From JAGXLC01 sp964585385 (GTDB lineage: Bacteria; Bacteroidota; Bacteroidia; Bacteroidales; UBA12077), in contig CAZPDP010000008.1 in assembly GCA_964585385.1 (NCBI GenBank), forward strand, positions 1 through 64,000: a DNA stretch of 64,000 nucleotides, in the 5' to 3' direction. Every line of letters starts with the position of its first letter. Position 1 is the stretch's first letter. The notes under the pieces were generated by a model. That model worked only from the letters and a program-made list of their open reading frames with translations, made no database searches and had not been told where the DNA came from. Positions 16,001 to 24,275 of the stretch are shown in pieces. The position numbers and the translations under genes were made by a program.

Positions 16001-17306
16001 GGGCAGTCAGGCCGTTTCGCAGACGGGAGAACTCTCTTGAGACAGATGCAAGCCTGTTGTTATCGTGTGTTTCTGAAAAATTAACCAGGGGACCCTTCTC
16101 AAAGGATATTTTGGAGAATTCTTCAATATACCGTTCCATCTGATTCTGGTCGTAGTTTTGAAACATCTCTGAGTAGGCCCAGTTGAGGTTGCTGTCAGTA
16201 AGCAGTTTTTCGGTGGTGGAGATCCTCCCCCCAAGTCCTTCCAGCAGAAATATAGCAGAAGGGTATTCGTCCCTGACTTTGGAAGTGATGTATTTCCATG
16301 CCTCGGCGGGTATCATATAGCCGGCATCACAGCGAAAACCATCCACACCCTTTTTACACCAGAACAGAAATACATTAGCCATATATTCCCACAATCCTTT
16401 TTTTGAGTAATCCAGCTCGGAAAGATCGTTCCAGGTAACACCCCAGGCTCCGGGTGATATGAACCGGCCTTCTTCATCCTTTACAAAATATTCCGGGTGG
16501 TGAATTTGTAATTGTGAAGCCCATCCGGTGTGATTGGCCGGAATATCCAAAAAAATTCTGGCATTGCGTGCATGAACAGCATCAACCAGTTCGCTGAATT
16601 GTTCCAGGGGAGTGGTTTCTTTGTCAAATTCTGCCAGTGCAGCATCTACATTATAATAATCCAGCGTTGCATAAGGGCTACCGAATAACCCCATTCTGGC
16701 ATAAGTCGTTGGAACAGGATGAACAGGCAAAAGCATGATGATGTCAAAGCCCATTTCTCCTATTATGAAATCCAACTGATTGATGAGGTCTTTAAATTTA
16801 CCGGATTCTGGAATGACATTAAACGCTTCATCTTTTATAATGGATTGGGATTCAAGGTTACTTTTAATTTTGTTGAGCTTGTCCTGATCAATAAAAAGAC
16901 GTACAAAGGCTGAATAGATTGAATTGCTTATGACAGATCCGGCTGGTTCTACTTTAATTTGAAGGTTTTCTCCTCCGGGCCATAGCGGCTCCTTTTCTCC
17001 TTCGGGGATGAAATAGGCCTTCGCTTCAAAAAAACCAACCGTGGAAACAGGGATTTCAATATTGTAAGATTCACCAGAAGTTTTCTTCATCTTAAAATCA
17101 CCCCATTCCTGGTATCGCCTGGGTTTGTTTTGCTCAACCCGGTTAATGATTTCCTGCTTTTTCTTTTCAGGATCAAATAAATTTGTTCGCAAATAGGCCT
17201 GACCTTCTAATTTTGAAGATAAACGAAGTTCTAATTTCAGAAAATCTCCTTCCCTGAGAATAAGGTTGCTGCCTGGTCTGGGTGATTGTGTTAGTCTGAT
17301 ATTCAA
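13026..17306 (-). CDS. Bifunctional GH13-GH133 glycogen debranching enzyme
   Basis: This 1426-residue protein joins two catalytic domains. Residues about 1-130 form a beta-rich N-terminal domain. About 140-600 are a GH13 barrel with nucleophile Asp327 (VDGFRCD), acid/base Glu356 (LLEGLGG) and Asp415 (ETHDNN), so it should be an active transglycosidase or hydrolase. About 900-1420 are a GH133 amylo-alpha-1,6-glucosidase (GDE_C) with AGYPWFLDWGRD (Asp1052), TSDAPLW (likely acid Asp1105), FTWMDTNYPAGTPREGYPIE and YHNGTAWTWPFPSYCEA. The order 'GH13 then GH133 in one chain' is that of the eukaryotic debranching enzyme AGL; most bacteria have a lone GH133 or a GlgX. No signal peptide is seen, so it is probably cytoplasmic. 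It lies 19 bp downstream of the neopullulanase in a five-gene run. Confidence 0.9.
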   Translation of the reverse strand: MNIRLTQSPRPGSNLILREGDFLKLELRLSSKLEGQAYLRTNLFDPEKKKQEIINRVEQNKPRRYQEWGDFKMKKTSGESYNIEIPVSTVGFFEAKAYFIPEGEKEPLWPGGENLQIKVEPAGSVISNSIYSAFVRLFIDQDKLNKIKSNLESQSIIKDEAFNVIPESGKFKDLINQLDFIIGEMGFDIIMLLPVHPVPTTYARMGLFGSPYATLDYYNVDAALAEFDKETTPLEQFSELVDAVHARNARIFLDIPANHTGWASQLQIHHPEYFVKDEEGRFISPGAWGVTWNDLSELDYSKKGLWEYMANVFLFWCKKGVDGFRCDAGYMIPAEAWKYITSKVRDEYPSAIFLLEGLGGRISTTEKLLTDSNLNWAYSEMFQNYDQNQMERYIEEFSKISFEKGPLVNFSETHDNNRLASVSREFSRLRNGLTALLSDTGTFAATCGVEWFADEKIDVHRLTSMNWGNKENQVEYIKLLNTILKKNPVFHHKSKLTKMHTSQNNSIAYLREVDESDEKLAVIANLHNQKNAVYLEKNMAMPFKESNTDILSGENIPFIDNGNDYKIELEAYQILAFSGNKNFLKELNSEDINHSAHSIKAERLLRLQLIKLFKSKNEELTQKFIEEKVKEFKESPYTFFYSNFNSRPPVIKWTYPMDIKRQVVVPRNTPVIIQVPHHFRYHVKNRSKTIDTGEGFFLKENLFVSLFHPGILKNKDQEITIHIDIFQNNGIQKDCGKLLIAAQDALFDNKNEFNSDEIKEDQNLSALSVNNRSGYSLVRGYFSSLQSKYDALIAANLNPELPEDKHIMLSRFRGWSVYKGFSREIITEYQRLFEHYRNTTEYYFEMPAGGGYLIPLTLTFKFDEHGNMLTLKVKRLINKELPLPPSDQEVKIILRPDIESRNYHELTKAFKGPEEKWPKNIKHRKQDFIFQDNDKSLRVGITNGTFIREDEWQYMIARPVEKERGMDGDSDLFSPGYFKILLKANEEAIIYASIRLRKEDAPGDKPFTLESDIKALPEIQDIRKVLKNSLREFIVNRNSNKTVIAGYPWFLDWGRDTLICLRGIIASGYINESKSIIKEFASYEKKGTLPNIIRGKDTSNRDTSDAPLWLFAAVHDIIEKEGISFLETDCNGRSLKEVLKSIASHYINGTPNGIKMDKESGLVFSPTHFTWMDTNYPAGTPREGYPIEIQALWYHAINLLSKIFPEENQWKKLATQIKHSIPQYFLVEKEAHSSISGIETYLSDCLHTKGFQPAWEAEKDDHIRPNQLFAITFLAVSDTTLCGEILSVCEELLIPGAIRTLADRHTKYKLPVFQGDKLLNNPGHPYRGEYTGDEDTSRKPAYHNGTAWTWPFPSYCEALTQTYKEKALQKARDILSTSIKLLNEGCINQIPEILDGNYPHRQKGCYAQAWGITELYRVADKLGMLE

Positions 17307-17325
17307 ATTCTATTTATTGGTTTTC

Positions 17326-19182
17326 CTATTGGAGCTCAATTATTTGTGCTGATTTCGGAGGAATTTCCCAGTTTTTAAGATTATCAATTTTTTCTCCGGT
17401 AAGAACATTTATACCGGAATTCCTTCCTTCCAGGCATTCTTCGAATCTATTTGTGTCTAAATTACTGGGTTGATCCTGATTTTTATTCAGAATTACCATG
17501 AAAGTTTTGTTTTTATTGTGCCTGAAATATACGTATAGTCCATTCTGTGGAATAAAATGAGTTAGTTCTCCATAATGAATAGCAGGTTCTTTTTTACGCC
17601 AGTTAAGCAGCTTTCTGACAAAATTCCGTGCTTCTTTTTCTTTATCTGACAGACCTTTGCCTGTAAAAGCATTTTTTTCATCACCAGGCCATCCACCAGG
17701 AAAGTCACTCCGTATAATTCCATGTTTGTCACTTTCAGGGTTGGATTTCAGAATTTCTGTTCCGTAAAAAATCTGAGGTATGCCTCGTGTGGTAGCAACG
17801 AAAACCATCCCCATTTTGAATAAATCGAAATCTTCATTCACCTGTGTGTAGAAACGGCTCATATCGTGATTGTCCGGGAAAATGACGAGGTTGTAAGGAT
17901 CCGGGTACAGAAAGTCATTGGCCAGGCTTCTGTAAAGTTTTATCAGCCCCTGACCCCATTCTTCTTTTTTGTTCAGGGCATCAATTAATGCCATCTGAGT
18001 AGGAAAATCCATCAGGCTGGGCAGGCAGGATTCATGTTCGGTTATTGTTTTGTTACCCCGTTGCCATGCAGATGTGACAGCAGGATTATCTGTCCACTCT
18101 TCGCCAACCACATTTAAATTGGGGTACTCCTGCATTATTCGGCATGTCCATTCCGACATGAATTTTCTTCCCGAGTAAGGATAGGTATCAACCCGGATAC
18201 CCCTTATTCCTGTATATTCAAGCCACCAGATGGCATTCTGGATAAGGTAATCGGCCATGAGCGGATTGTCCTGGTTTAGATCGGGCATTGTTCTGACAAA
18301 CCATCCATCCTCAAACCTTTTTTTATCAATTTTCGATGCGTGAGGATCCCAGAGCGTTGTTCGCCTGTGGTTGGTGTTAGTATAGTTATCCTGGTAATGT
18401 ATCCAGTTGTCCATTGGTGGGTCTTTTATCCACCAGTGCTCAGAACCGCAATGATTTGGAATCATATCCATTATGATTTGCATTCCTCTCGCATGGGCTC
18501 TGTCAACAAGCTCTTTGTAAAGTTCATTTGTACCATACCGGGGGTCAACTCTGTAATAATCTGTTGTTGAATAGCCGTGGTATGAATATTCAGGATGATT
18601 GTTTTCCAGGATCGGGTTCAGCCAGATACCTGTAAATCCCATGTTGTCCAGGTAGTCCAGGTGATCAATAATACCCTGGATGTCTCCGCCATGACGCCCA
18701 CCCGGATGTTCCCTGTTGATTTTTTCTTTAAGGCCTTCAATATTGTCATTGGATGGATCACCATTGGCAAACCTGTCGGGAGTAATCAGGTAAATTACAT
18801 CAGAGTTGTCAAAGCCTTCTCGTTGAGCACTACCTGTTTCACGACTTTTAATCTGATAAGAATGAGAGGCGACAATTTCATTACCATCTTTAAACTGTAT
18901 GTCAAATTCACCGGGTTTCGCATTCTGCGTAAACTCCAGGTTAATGAATAAGTAATTTGAGTTCTTGACCCGGACCGTTTTTCTGAGTTTTACTCCCTGG
19001 TAATCAATAGAAGGAGCAAGGTGCCCGATATTGTTTCCATAAACCAGAAGCTGCAATTCGGGGTTCTTCATTCCGGTCCACCAAAAGGGAGGTTCAACTC
19101 TTTCAATTTTTTGCCCTTCTGATGTCTTGAATGCTAAGACAGCCAGGAAAGCCAATCCGATAAGCAGGATATTTTTTTTCAT
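17326..19182 (-). CDS. Exported GH13 neopullulanase/cyclomaltodextrinase
   Basis: It hydrolyses maltodextrins, pullulan or cyclodextrins outside the cytoplasm (SusA-like role). The start is placed at the ATG at 19182, which begins a signal peptide (MKKNILLIGLAFLAVLAF). An upstream in-frame start at 19305 would overlap the GH65 gene by 122 bases and add 41 residues ahead of the signal, so it was not used. The 618-residue protein has a cyclomaltodextrinase-type N-terminal beta domain (about 20-120), a GH13 barrel and a C-terminal beta domain. Catalytic residues are nucleophile Asp332 (GIRVD), acid/base Glu361 (VGEEW) and Asp440 (DNHD). It begins 1 base after the GH65 stop, so translation is probably coupled. 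Confidence 0.93.
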   Translation of the reverse strand: MKKNILLIGLAFLAVLAFKTSEGQKIERVEPPFWWTGMKNPELQLLVYGNNIGHLAPSIDYQGVKLRKTVRVKNSNYLFINLEFTQNAKPGEFDIQFKDGNEIVASHSYQIKSRETGSAQREGFDNSDVIYLITPDRFANGDPSNDNIEGLKEKINREHPGGRHGGDIQGIIDHLDYLDNMGFTGIWLNPILENNHPEYSYHGYSTTDYYRVDPRYGTNELYKELVDRAHARGMQIIMDMIPNHCGSEHWWIKDPPMDNWIHYQDNYTNTNHRRTTLWDPHASKIDKKRFEDGWFVRTMPDLNQDNPLMADYLIQNAIWWLEYTGIRGIRVDTYPYSGRKFMSEWTCRIMQEYPNLNVVGEEWTDNPAVTSAWQRGNKTITEHESCLPSLMDFPTQMALIDALNKKEEWGQGLIKLYRSLANDFLYPDPYNLVIFPDNHDMSRFYTQVNEDFDLFKMGMVFVATTRGIPQIFYGTEILKSNPESDKHGIIRSDFPGGWPGDEKNAFTGKGLSDKEKEARNFVRKLLNWRKKEPAIHYGELTHFIPQNGLYVYFRHNKNKTFMVILNKNQDQPSNLDTNRFEECLEGRNSGINVLTGEKIDNLKNWEIPPKSAQIIELQ

Positions 19183-19183
19183 G

Positions 19184-21499
19184 TTATATGTTTTGTACGG
19201 TGATTTTCTGTTTTTCTCCAATTTCATATTCTTTTCCGAAAAGGAATAATTTGATGGATTCCCCTTCCTGGTTGTAAATGTTCGTTTCATCTTTACTAAC
19301 CTCAACTTTTAATTGTCTTTCCCTGAATTTAATAATAAACGAATACAAATTCCACTTTTCCGGAATAAATGGATCGAAATGCAGCTCCCCATTGTTAATC
19401 CTCATACCTCCAAAACCTTCCACAATAGACATGTACGTTCCTGCCATACTGGTAACATGGCATCCTTCGTCTACTTCATTGTTGTAATCATCCAGGTCGA
19501 GACGGGCTGTTCTTAGATAAAAATTGTATGCTTTTTCCCGGTAACCCAGCTTGGCTGCTAAAATAGCGTGAACGCAGGGTGAAAGGGATGACTCATGAAC
19601 CGTCCTGGGTTCGTAAAAGTCAAAATTTCTTTTAATTGTGTTTTTATCGTAACGGTTCTCGAGAAAGTAAAGTCCCTGTAATACATCGGCTTGTTTGATG
19701 AAACAGGAGCGTAGAATTCTGTCCCACGACCAAACCTGGTTTATGGGTCTTTCGGATTTAGGAATATCATCAACTGTCAGTTGTTCTTTATCCAGGTATC
19801 CTTCCTGTTGTAGGTGAACCTTTTTGTCATTGTCAAAAGGGAAGTGCATGTTCTCAATTATATCCCTCCATGCATTGGTTTCCGTAATATCGTTGAAGTT
19901 ATGCTTTTCAGTTATTTCCCTGTATTTTTCAGGCGTTTCCCGTTTCACTTTATCAATCGCATACATAGTATACTCCATTGTCCAACATGCAATAGTGTTT
20001 GTATACCAGTTGTTGTTTATATTGTTCTCGTATTCATTGGGTCCGGTCACTCCCAAGATTACGTATTTTTGTTTGGGTTCGGACCAGTTTACCCTCTGCC
20101 GCCAGAATCTGGATATGGCTATAAGCACTTCAAGTCCATAGTCATTTAAGTATTGGTCATCGCCGGTATACCTGATGTAATTGTATATTGCGTAAGCAAT
20201 TGCTCCGTTTCTGTGAATTTCTTCGAATGTTATTTCCCATTCATTATGTGATTCTTCCCCGTTCATGGTAACCATTGGGTAGAGGGCGGCGCCTTTTGTA
20301 AAACCCAGTTTCTGTGCATTCTCAATGGCTTTATTCAAGTGTTTATATCTGTATAACAGAAGGTTGCGGGGAACTTTAGTTTCTGAAGTTCTTAAATAGA
20401 ATGGCAGGCAGTAAGCTTCTGTATCCCAGTAAGTACTGCCGCCATACTTTTCACCCGTAAAACCCTTAGGCCCTATGTTCAGTCGTTCATCTTCTCCAGT
20501 ATAAGTCTGGTTCAGCATAAAGATGTTGAAGCGTATACCTTGTTGTGCAGCTATGTCGCCTTCAATAGCAATATCGCTGTCTTCCCATTTTTTTCTCCAT
20601 GCTTCAGATTGCTCTTTCTGAAGCTTATTAAAACCTTTTTTTGAAATGATGTCCAGTTGTTTTTCAGCCTCTTCCTCAAGCACGTCTATTTCATAATTGA
20701 AGGAAGATATAATGGCTGCATATTTAAAAAAGGTTATGGCTTCGTTTTGCTGTGCCTCTAGTTCAACAGTTTTTGAAACATATTTGGTTTGTTCATATTT
20801 TTCAGCCTGGAAATCAAGAGGAGTATTGTTTTTTTCAATGCTAAAATCCATCCCAAGGCAAACATGGAAGTCGAGTTTTTTTGTTTTGGCTGTAAGTGTT
20901 GCCCTGTTATTGGCAGGATCTGTTTTGCCTACTTCTTCCCAGAATTTTTCTTCATAGTTGGCATCTTCATTGATTACATCTGCATTAAGGTCGAATGTAA
21001 CTTTTATTTTTGCCGAAAAATTAACCGGTGTGATTTCGTATTTGATGCTTCCGGTTTCATCATGCACAATACTCAGAAAACGGATGGCGGATACCCTCAC
21101 CTTTTTATTATCCGATAAAGTAGCCTCAAATTTCCGTTCAAGCAGTCCTTCCTTCATATTAAGCACACGGCGGAAATTTTCCACCCTGCATTTTGCTAAG
21201 TCCAGTTCTTCGCCATCTATGTTTAATTTAATACCAATCCAGTTGGGTGCATTGAGCACTTTGGCATAATATTCAGGATAACCATTTTTCCACCAACCTA
21301 CCTTGGTTTTGTCAGGATAATAAATTCCACCAATATAGTTGCCAGGCAAACTGTCACCTGAATAGGTTTCCTCAAAATTGGCTCTTTGCCCCATTCTTCC
21401 GTTTCCAATACTGAAAATACTCTCTGATGCGCGGTGATTTTCAGGGCTGAATTCCTCTTCTATTATTTTCCACTCATCATGTTTTAGATAGCTATTCAT
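19184..21499 (-). CDS. GH65 maltose phosphorylase
   Basis: This enzyme splits maltose with phosphate, with inversion, into glucose and beta-glucose 1-phosphate. The 771-residue protein has the GH65 layout: N-terminal beta-sandwich (about 1-260), helical linker, (alpha/alpha)6 barrel and C-terminal beta domain. The general acid is Glu489 in VTGPNEYEN, and the substrate and phosphate sites are marked by YWDTEAYCLPF, WSWDRILRSCFIKQADVLQG and VHESSLSPCVHA. Maltose is the likely substrate because the next gene upstream encodes beta-phosphoglucomutase, which uses exactly this product, and a maltose-type permease precedes it. Kojibiose or trehalose phosphorylases share the fold, so substrate is inferred from context. 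Confidence 0.92.
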   Translation of the reverse strand: MNSYLKHDEWKIIEEEFSPENHRASESIFSIGNGRMGQRANFEETYSGDSLPGNYIGGIYYPDKTKVGWWKNGYPEYYAKVLNAPNWIGIKLNIDGEELDLAKCRVENFRRVLNMKEGLLERKFEATLSDNKKVRVSAIRFLSIVHDETGSIKYEITPVNFSAKIKVTFDLNADVINEDANYEEKFWEEVGKTDPANNRATLTAKTKKLDFHVCLGMDFSIEKNNTPLDFQAEKYEQTKYVSKTVELEAQQNEAITFFKYAAIISSFNYEIDVLEEEAEKQLDIISKKGFNKLQKEQSEAWRKKWEDSDIAIEGDIAAQQGIRFNIFMLNQTYTGEDERLNIGPKGFTGEKYGGSTYWDTEAYCLPFYLRTSETKVPRNLLLYRYKHLNKAIENAQKLGFTKGAALYPMVTMNGEESHNEWEITFEEIHRNGAIAYAIYNYIRYTGDDQYLNDYGLEVLIAISRFWRQRVNWSEPKQKYVILGVTGPNEYENNINNNWYTNTIACWTMEYTMYAIDKVKRETPEKYREITEKHNFNDITETNAWRDIIENMHFPFDNDKKVHLQQEGYLDKEQLTVDDIPKSERPINQVWSWDRILRSCFIKQADVLQGLYFLENRYDKNTIKRNFDFYEPRTVHESSLSPCVHAILAAKLGYREKAYNFYLRTARLDLDDYNNEVDEGCHVTSMAGTYMSIVEGFGGMRINNGELHFDPFIPEKWNLYSFIIKFRERQLKVEVSKDETNIYNQEGESIKLFLFGKEYEIGEKQKITVQNI

Positions 21500-21538
21500 A
21501 AGGGTTTCTCTTTACTGATTTTTATATAGTTTTTGGTT

Positions 21539-22195
21539 TTACTTTTCGAGTTTTTTCAATTTTTCTATATTTATTTCATGCAGACCGGAGATAACCATAT
21601 TGGCTTCATGGAGGATTTTAGGTGAACCAACACCAATGCTGTACATTCCCCCGGCATTTGCTGCCTGTACTCCTGATTGGGCATCTTCAAAGACTACGCA
21701 GTTTTCCGGTTTTTCATTCAATTCCTCAGCACCTTTCATGAATACTTCCGGATTGGGTTTTGCCGTACTGACTTTGTTTCCGTCCACAATCGAATCGAGA
21801 TATTTTTCAATTTCAATCTGGCTCAGAATCGTCCGTGCATTTTTGCTTGCCGAACCGACCCCGATTTTAATACCTGAAGCTTTCAGTTCTTCAAATAGTT
21901 CAATTGTTCCGGGGAAAATATCCTTTGGGGTCATTTCCAGGATATATTCTCTGTACCAGTTATTTTTTTTGTCTGCCAATGCTTGCTTCTCATCCTCAGT
22001 TGCCTGCATGTTGCCTATATCCAGAAGGATGTCGAGAGACTTCATCCTGCTGATGCCTTTGAGTTGTTCATTTTGTTCAGTCTTCAGGTCAAAACCAAGC
22101 TCATTGGCCAGTCTTTTCCATGCTTTATAATGATAAGTGGCTGTATCTACGATTACACCATCCAGATCAAAAATGCAAGCTTTAATGTCCTTCAT
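21539..22195 (-). CDS. pgmB: Beta-phosphoglucomutase
   Basis: It converts beta-glucose 1-phosphate to glucose 6-phosphate, completing maltose phosphorolysis. The 218-residue HAD-family protein has the catalytic DLDGVIVDT (Asp8 and Asp10), the beta-PGM specific LKGISR loop, the GSASKNA motif II and VFEDAQSGVQAA motif IV. The start is taken at the ATG at 22195; an in-frame upstream start would run 49 bases into the permease gene and add 18 unconserved residues. It follows the permease by 5 bases and precedes the GH65 gene by 39 bases, the classic arrangement for phosphorolytic maltose use. Confidence 0.94.
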   Translation of the reverse strand: MKDIKACIFDLDGVIVDTATYHYKAWKRLANELGFDLKTEQNEQLKGISRMKSLDILLDIGNMQATEDEKQALADKKNNWYREYILEMTPKDIFPGTIELFEELKASGIKIGVGSASKNARTILSQIEIEKYLDSIVDGNKVSTAKPNPEVFMKGAEELNEKPENCVVFEDAQSGVQAANAGGMYSIGVGSPKILHEANMVISGLHEINIEKLKKLEK

Positions 22196-22200
22196 ACATT

Positions 22201-23940
22201 TTATCTTTTGTCTTGTACAAAAAGAACCAGTGCTCCTGCCATGAACCATGTAATTCCTCCAAGAACCAGAGCAAGAATGGCCTGGCCATCAAATACAGTT
22301 TTTGTAATAAAACCAAGAATGGTTGCGGCAAGAATCTGGGGTATGACTATAAAGAAATTAAAGATTCCCATATATACGCCCAGTTTATTGGACGGCAATG
22401 AACCTGTCAGAATTGCATAAGGCATTGCCAGGATGCTTGCCCATGCCAGCCCTATTCCTATAAAGGGGAATATAAGATTAACGGGATTACTGATAAAATA
22501 GATAGTTATCAGAGATATACCGCCTACAACAAGCGAAATCATGTGGGTGATTTTCCTGTTGGATATCTTGGCAAGATACATGAGCAGAAATGCCAGGACT
22601 GCCGCTGCTCCATTGTATATCGCAAAGCAAACACCAACCCAGTCGGCCCCGTCATTGTACTGACTTTGTATATGTTTAACCTTAATAGCAGTTTTTTCTG
22701 TCAGGTTAAATTTTTCAATTTTTTCCTGGCTGGCAAAGAATTTTACAACATTCATACTGGCAACTACGGTTTTTTTATCTTCATTCTGTAGCTCCTGCAT
22801 GTATCCATTTAAAGTGAGTCTTATATCCTCAGCTTTTTTATAGTTTTTATCTCCTTCTTCAACCATTTGAATGCTTTGTTGAAGTTCACTTACAACTGTC
22901 TGATCCATTTTCATATCATAGATGTGACTTGTTACCCCTGCAGTGGTGTAAATCCACATGGCAAACAGTGCAAACCATGAAAAGAATTGGACAAAAGCCA
23001 GTTGCACCATTGTTTTGGGCATAACATTCAAATCGTTGAAAATTTCAACCAGCCCAAGCTGCTTAAGTCCTCTTTTCTGGAGAAATCCCGCAGTCAGCTC
23101 AATGATTCCGAATATGCTTAAACCAATGGTTAAGATATAGAGCTCAAATGTATAATCTTTGAAATATACAAGCAGGGTGGTACCTAGACCGATAATCAGT
23201 GATGTGAGCCCAATTTTTAATGATTTTTTTATTAGAGTGGAAGTGTCAAATTCTGTGGAGGCTCTTGTTTTTTCTTTTTCATCTTCTTCCTCTTCTTCCA
23301 TCGCTTCAAGTTCTTCAGGAGAGTATTCTTTTGTAGAAACTACAGTCCAGATAATAGCCCCCAAAAATATTACAGCCCCCAGATAGAACGAGAATTTAAC
23401 AGAATCAGGAATTTGTCCTTCCGGGGCTGTGTTGGAAATGTTAAGCCAGTTAGTAAGGATATAGGGGAGAGCAGATGCAATAACTGCACCAATACCTATA
23501 AAGAAGCTCTGCATGGCAAAGCCCCTGGTTCGTTGCTCTTCGGGTAATAAATCCCCTACGAAAGCCCGAAAAGGCTCCTGCGAAATATTGATGGAGGCGT
23601 CCATTATCCAAAGCATTCCTGCTGCAACCCATAGAACGGGGGAGTTGGGCATTATGATAAGGGCTATAGAGGCAAAAATAGCGCCGATTAAAAAATAAGG
23701 TCTTCGCCGACCTAACCGGCCCCAGGTCTTATCACTGTAATGACCGATAATAGGCTGAACAATCAAACCTGTAACAGGTGCTGCAATCCACAGAATGGGA
23801 ATGCTTTCGACTTTAGCTCCCAGGGTTTCAAAAATACGGCTTACATTTGCATTTTGCAGAGCATAGCCAAATTGAATTCCAAGGAATCCAAAATTCATAT
23901 TCCAAATTTGCCAAAAACTCAGGCGTGGTAACTTTTTCAT
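22201..23940 (-). CDS. MFS maltose/disaccharide permease (SLC45/GPH-like)
   Basis: A cation-coupled sugar transporter of 579 residues in the inner membrane. The N-terminus (FWQIWNMNFGFLGIQFGYALQNANVSRIFETLG) and the motif GHYSDKTWGRLGRRRPYF after TM2 are typical of the maltose/sucrose permeases of the major facilitator superfamily. Twelve or so hydrophobic segments are visible. Two hydrophilic insertions stand out: an acidic loop EELEAMEEEEEDEKEK (about 212-227) in the central loop, and about 90 residues at 340-430 between two C-half helices, which would lie outside the membrane. It is the first gene of the run permease-pgmB-GH65-GH13-debranching enzyme, so its cargo is most likely maltose or short maltodextrin. 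Confidence 0.9.
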   Translation of the reverse strand: MKKLPRLSFWQIWNMNFGFLGIQFGYALQNANVSRIFETLGAKVESIPILWIAAPVTGLIVQPIIGHYSDKTWGRLGRRRPYFLIGAIFASIALIIMPNSPVLWVAAGMLWIMDASINISQEPFRAFVGDLLPEEQRTRGFAMQSFFIGIGAVIASALPYILTNWLNISNTAPEGQIPDSVKFSFYLGAVIFLGAIIWTVVSTKEYSPEELEAMEEEEEDEKEKTRASTEFDTSTLIKKSLKIGLTSLIIGLGTTLLVYFKDYTFELYILTIGLSIFGIIELTAGFLQKRGLKQLGLVEIFNDLNVMPKTMVQLAFVQFFSWFALFAMWIYTTAGVTSHIYDMKMDQTVVSELQQSIQMVEEGDKNYKKAEDIRLTLNGYMQELQNEDKKTVVASMNVVKFFASQEKIEKFNLTEKTAIKVKHIQSQYNDGADWVGVCFAIYNGAAAVLAFLLMYLAKISNRKITHMISLVVGGISLITIYFISNPVNLIFPFIGIGLAWASILAMPYAILTGSLPSNKLGVYMGIFNFFIVIPQILAATILGFITKTVFDGQAILALVLGGITWFMAGALVLFVQDKR

Positions 23941-23973
23941 CTGGTAGAGTTTTTATAAAAAATGTTGTATTAC

Positions 23974-23981
23974 CAAAAATA
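23974..23981 (-). promoter_or_regulatory. Possible -7 box for the maltose operon
   Basis: The minus strand reads TATTTTTG, an exact TAnnTTTG match 34 bases upstream of the permease start. The distance suits a promoter of the five-gene operon, but no -33 TTTG lies at the usual spacing. Confidence 0.4.
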
Positions 23982-24275
23982 AAGATAAAATTCCAAAATT
24001 AATTAAAAAGAGATTTAATATATTTTTAATCAGAGGCTTAGGCCTATTGAAAAGGATTGCAGAAAATCATCCATTCAGTGTACGATAGATACGGGATTGA
24101 GCTGGAGTATGAGGTGAATGTGGTTTGAGGGATGGTGGATTTTAGTAGAACCGAATACCAGACAATCTCTCACTTTTACTAAAGCATCTAAGAATAATTT
24201 GCATTCGCGGCTATTTTCGATGAACAATGAGAAATGAATAATTGAGAGTTATAAATTAAGAATGGAGCAGGGAGG
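23982..24275. other. Intergenic region with copy 2 of the 25-bp repeat
   Basis: No gene is visible. The segment holds the repeat at 24219-24243 and AT-rich degenerate words. The upstream half (24050-24200) shows nothing recognisable. Confidence 0.5.
24219..24243 (+). repeat. Dispersed 25-bp repeat, copy 2
   Basis: Exact copy of 2909-2933. The bases after it continue with similar but diverged ATGAATT-like words, as in copy 1. Confidence 0.7.

Noticed and set aside
19183..19305. Upstream start for the neopullulanase
   Set aside because: It would overlap the GH65 coding region and place 41 polar residues before a good signal peptide; the ATG at 19182 is preferred.
21600..22130. Open frame of 176 codons on the + strand
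   Set aside because: Antisense to pgmB; composition is low-complexity and no motif is seen.
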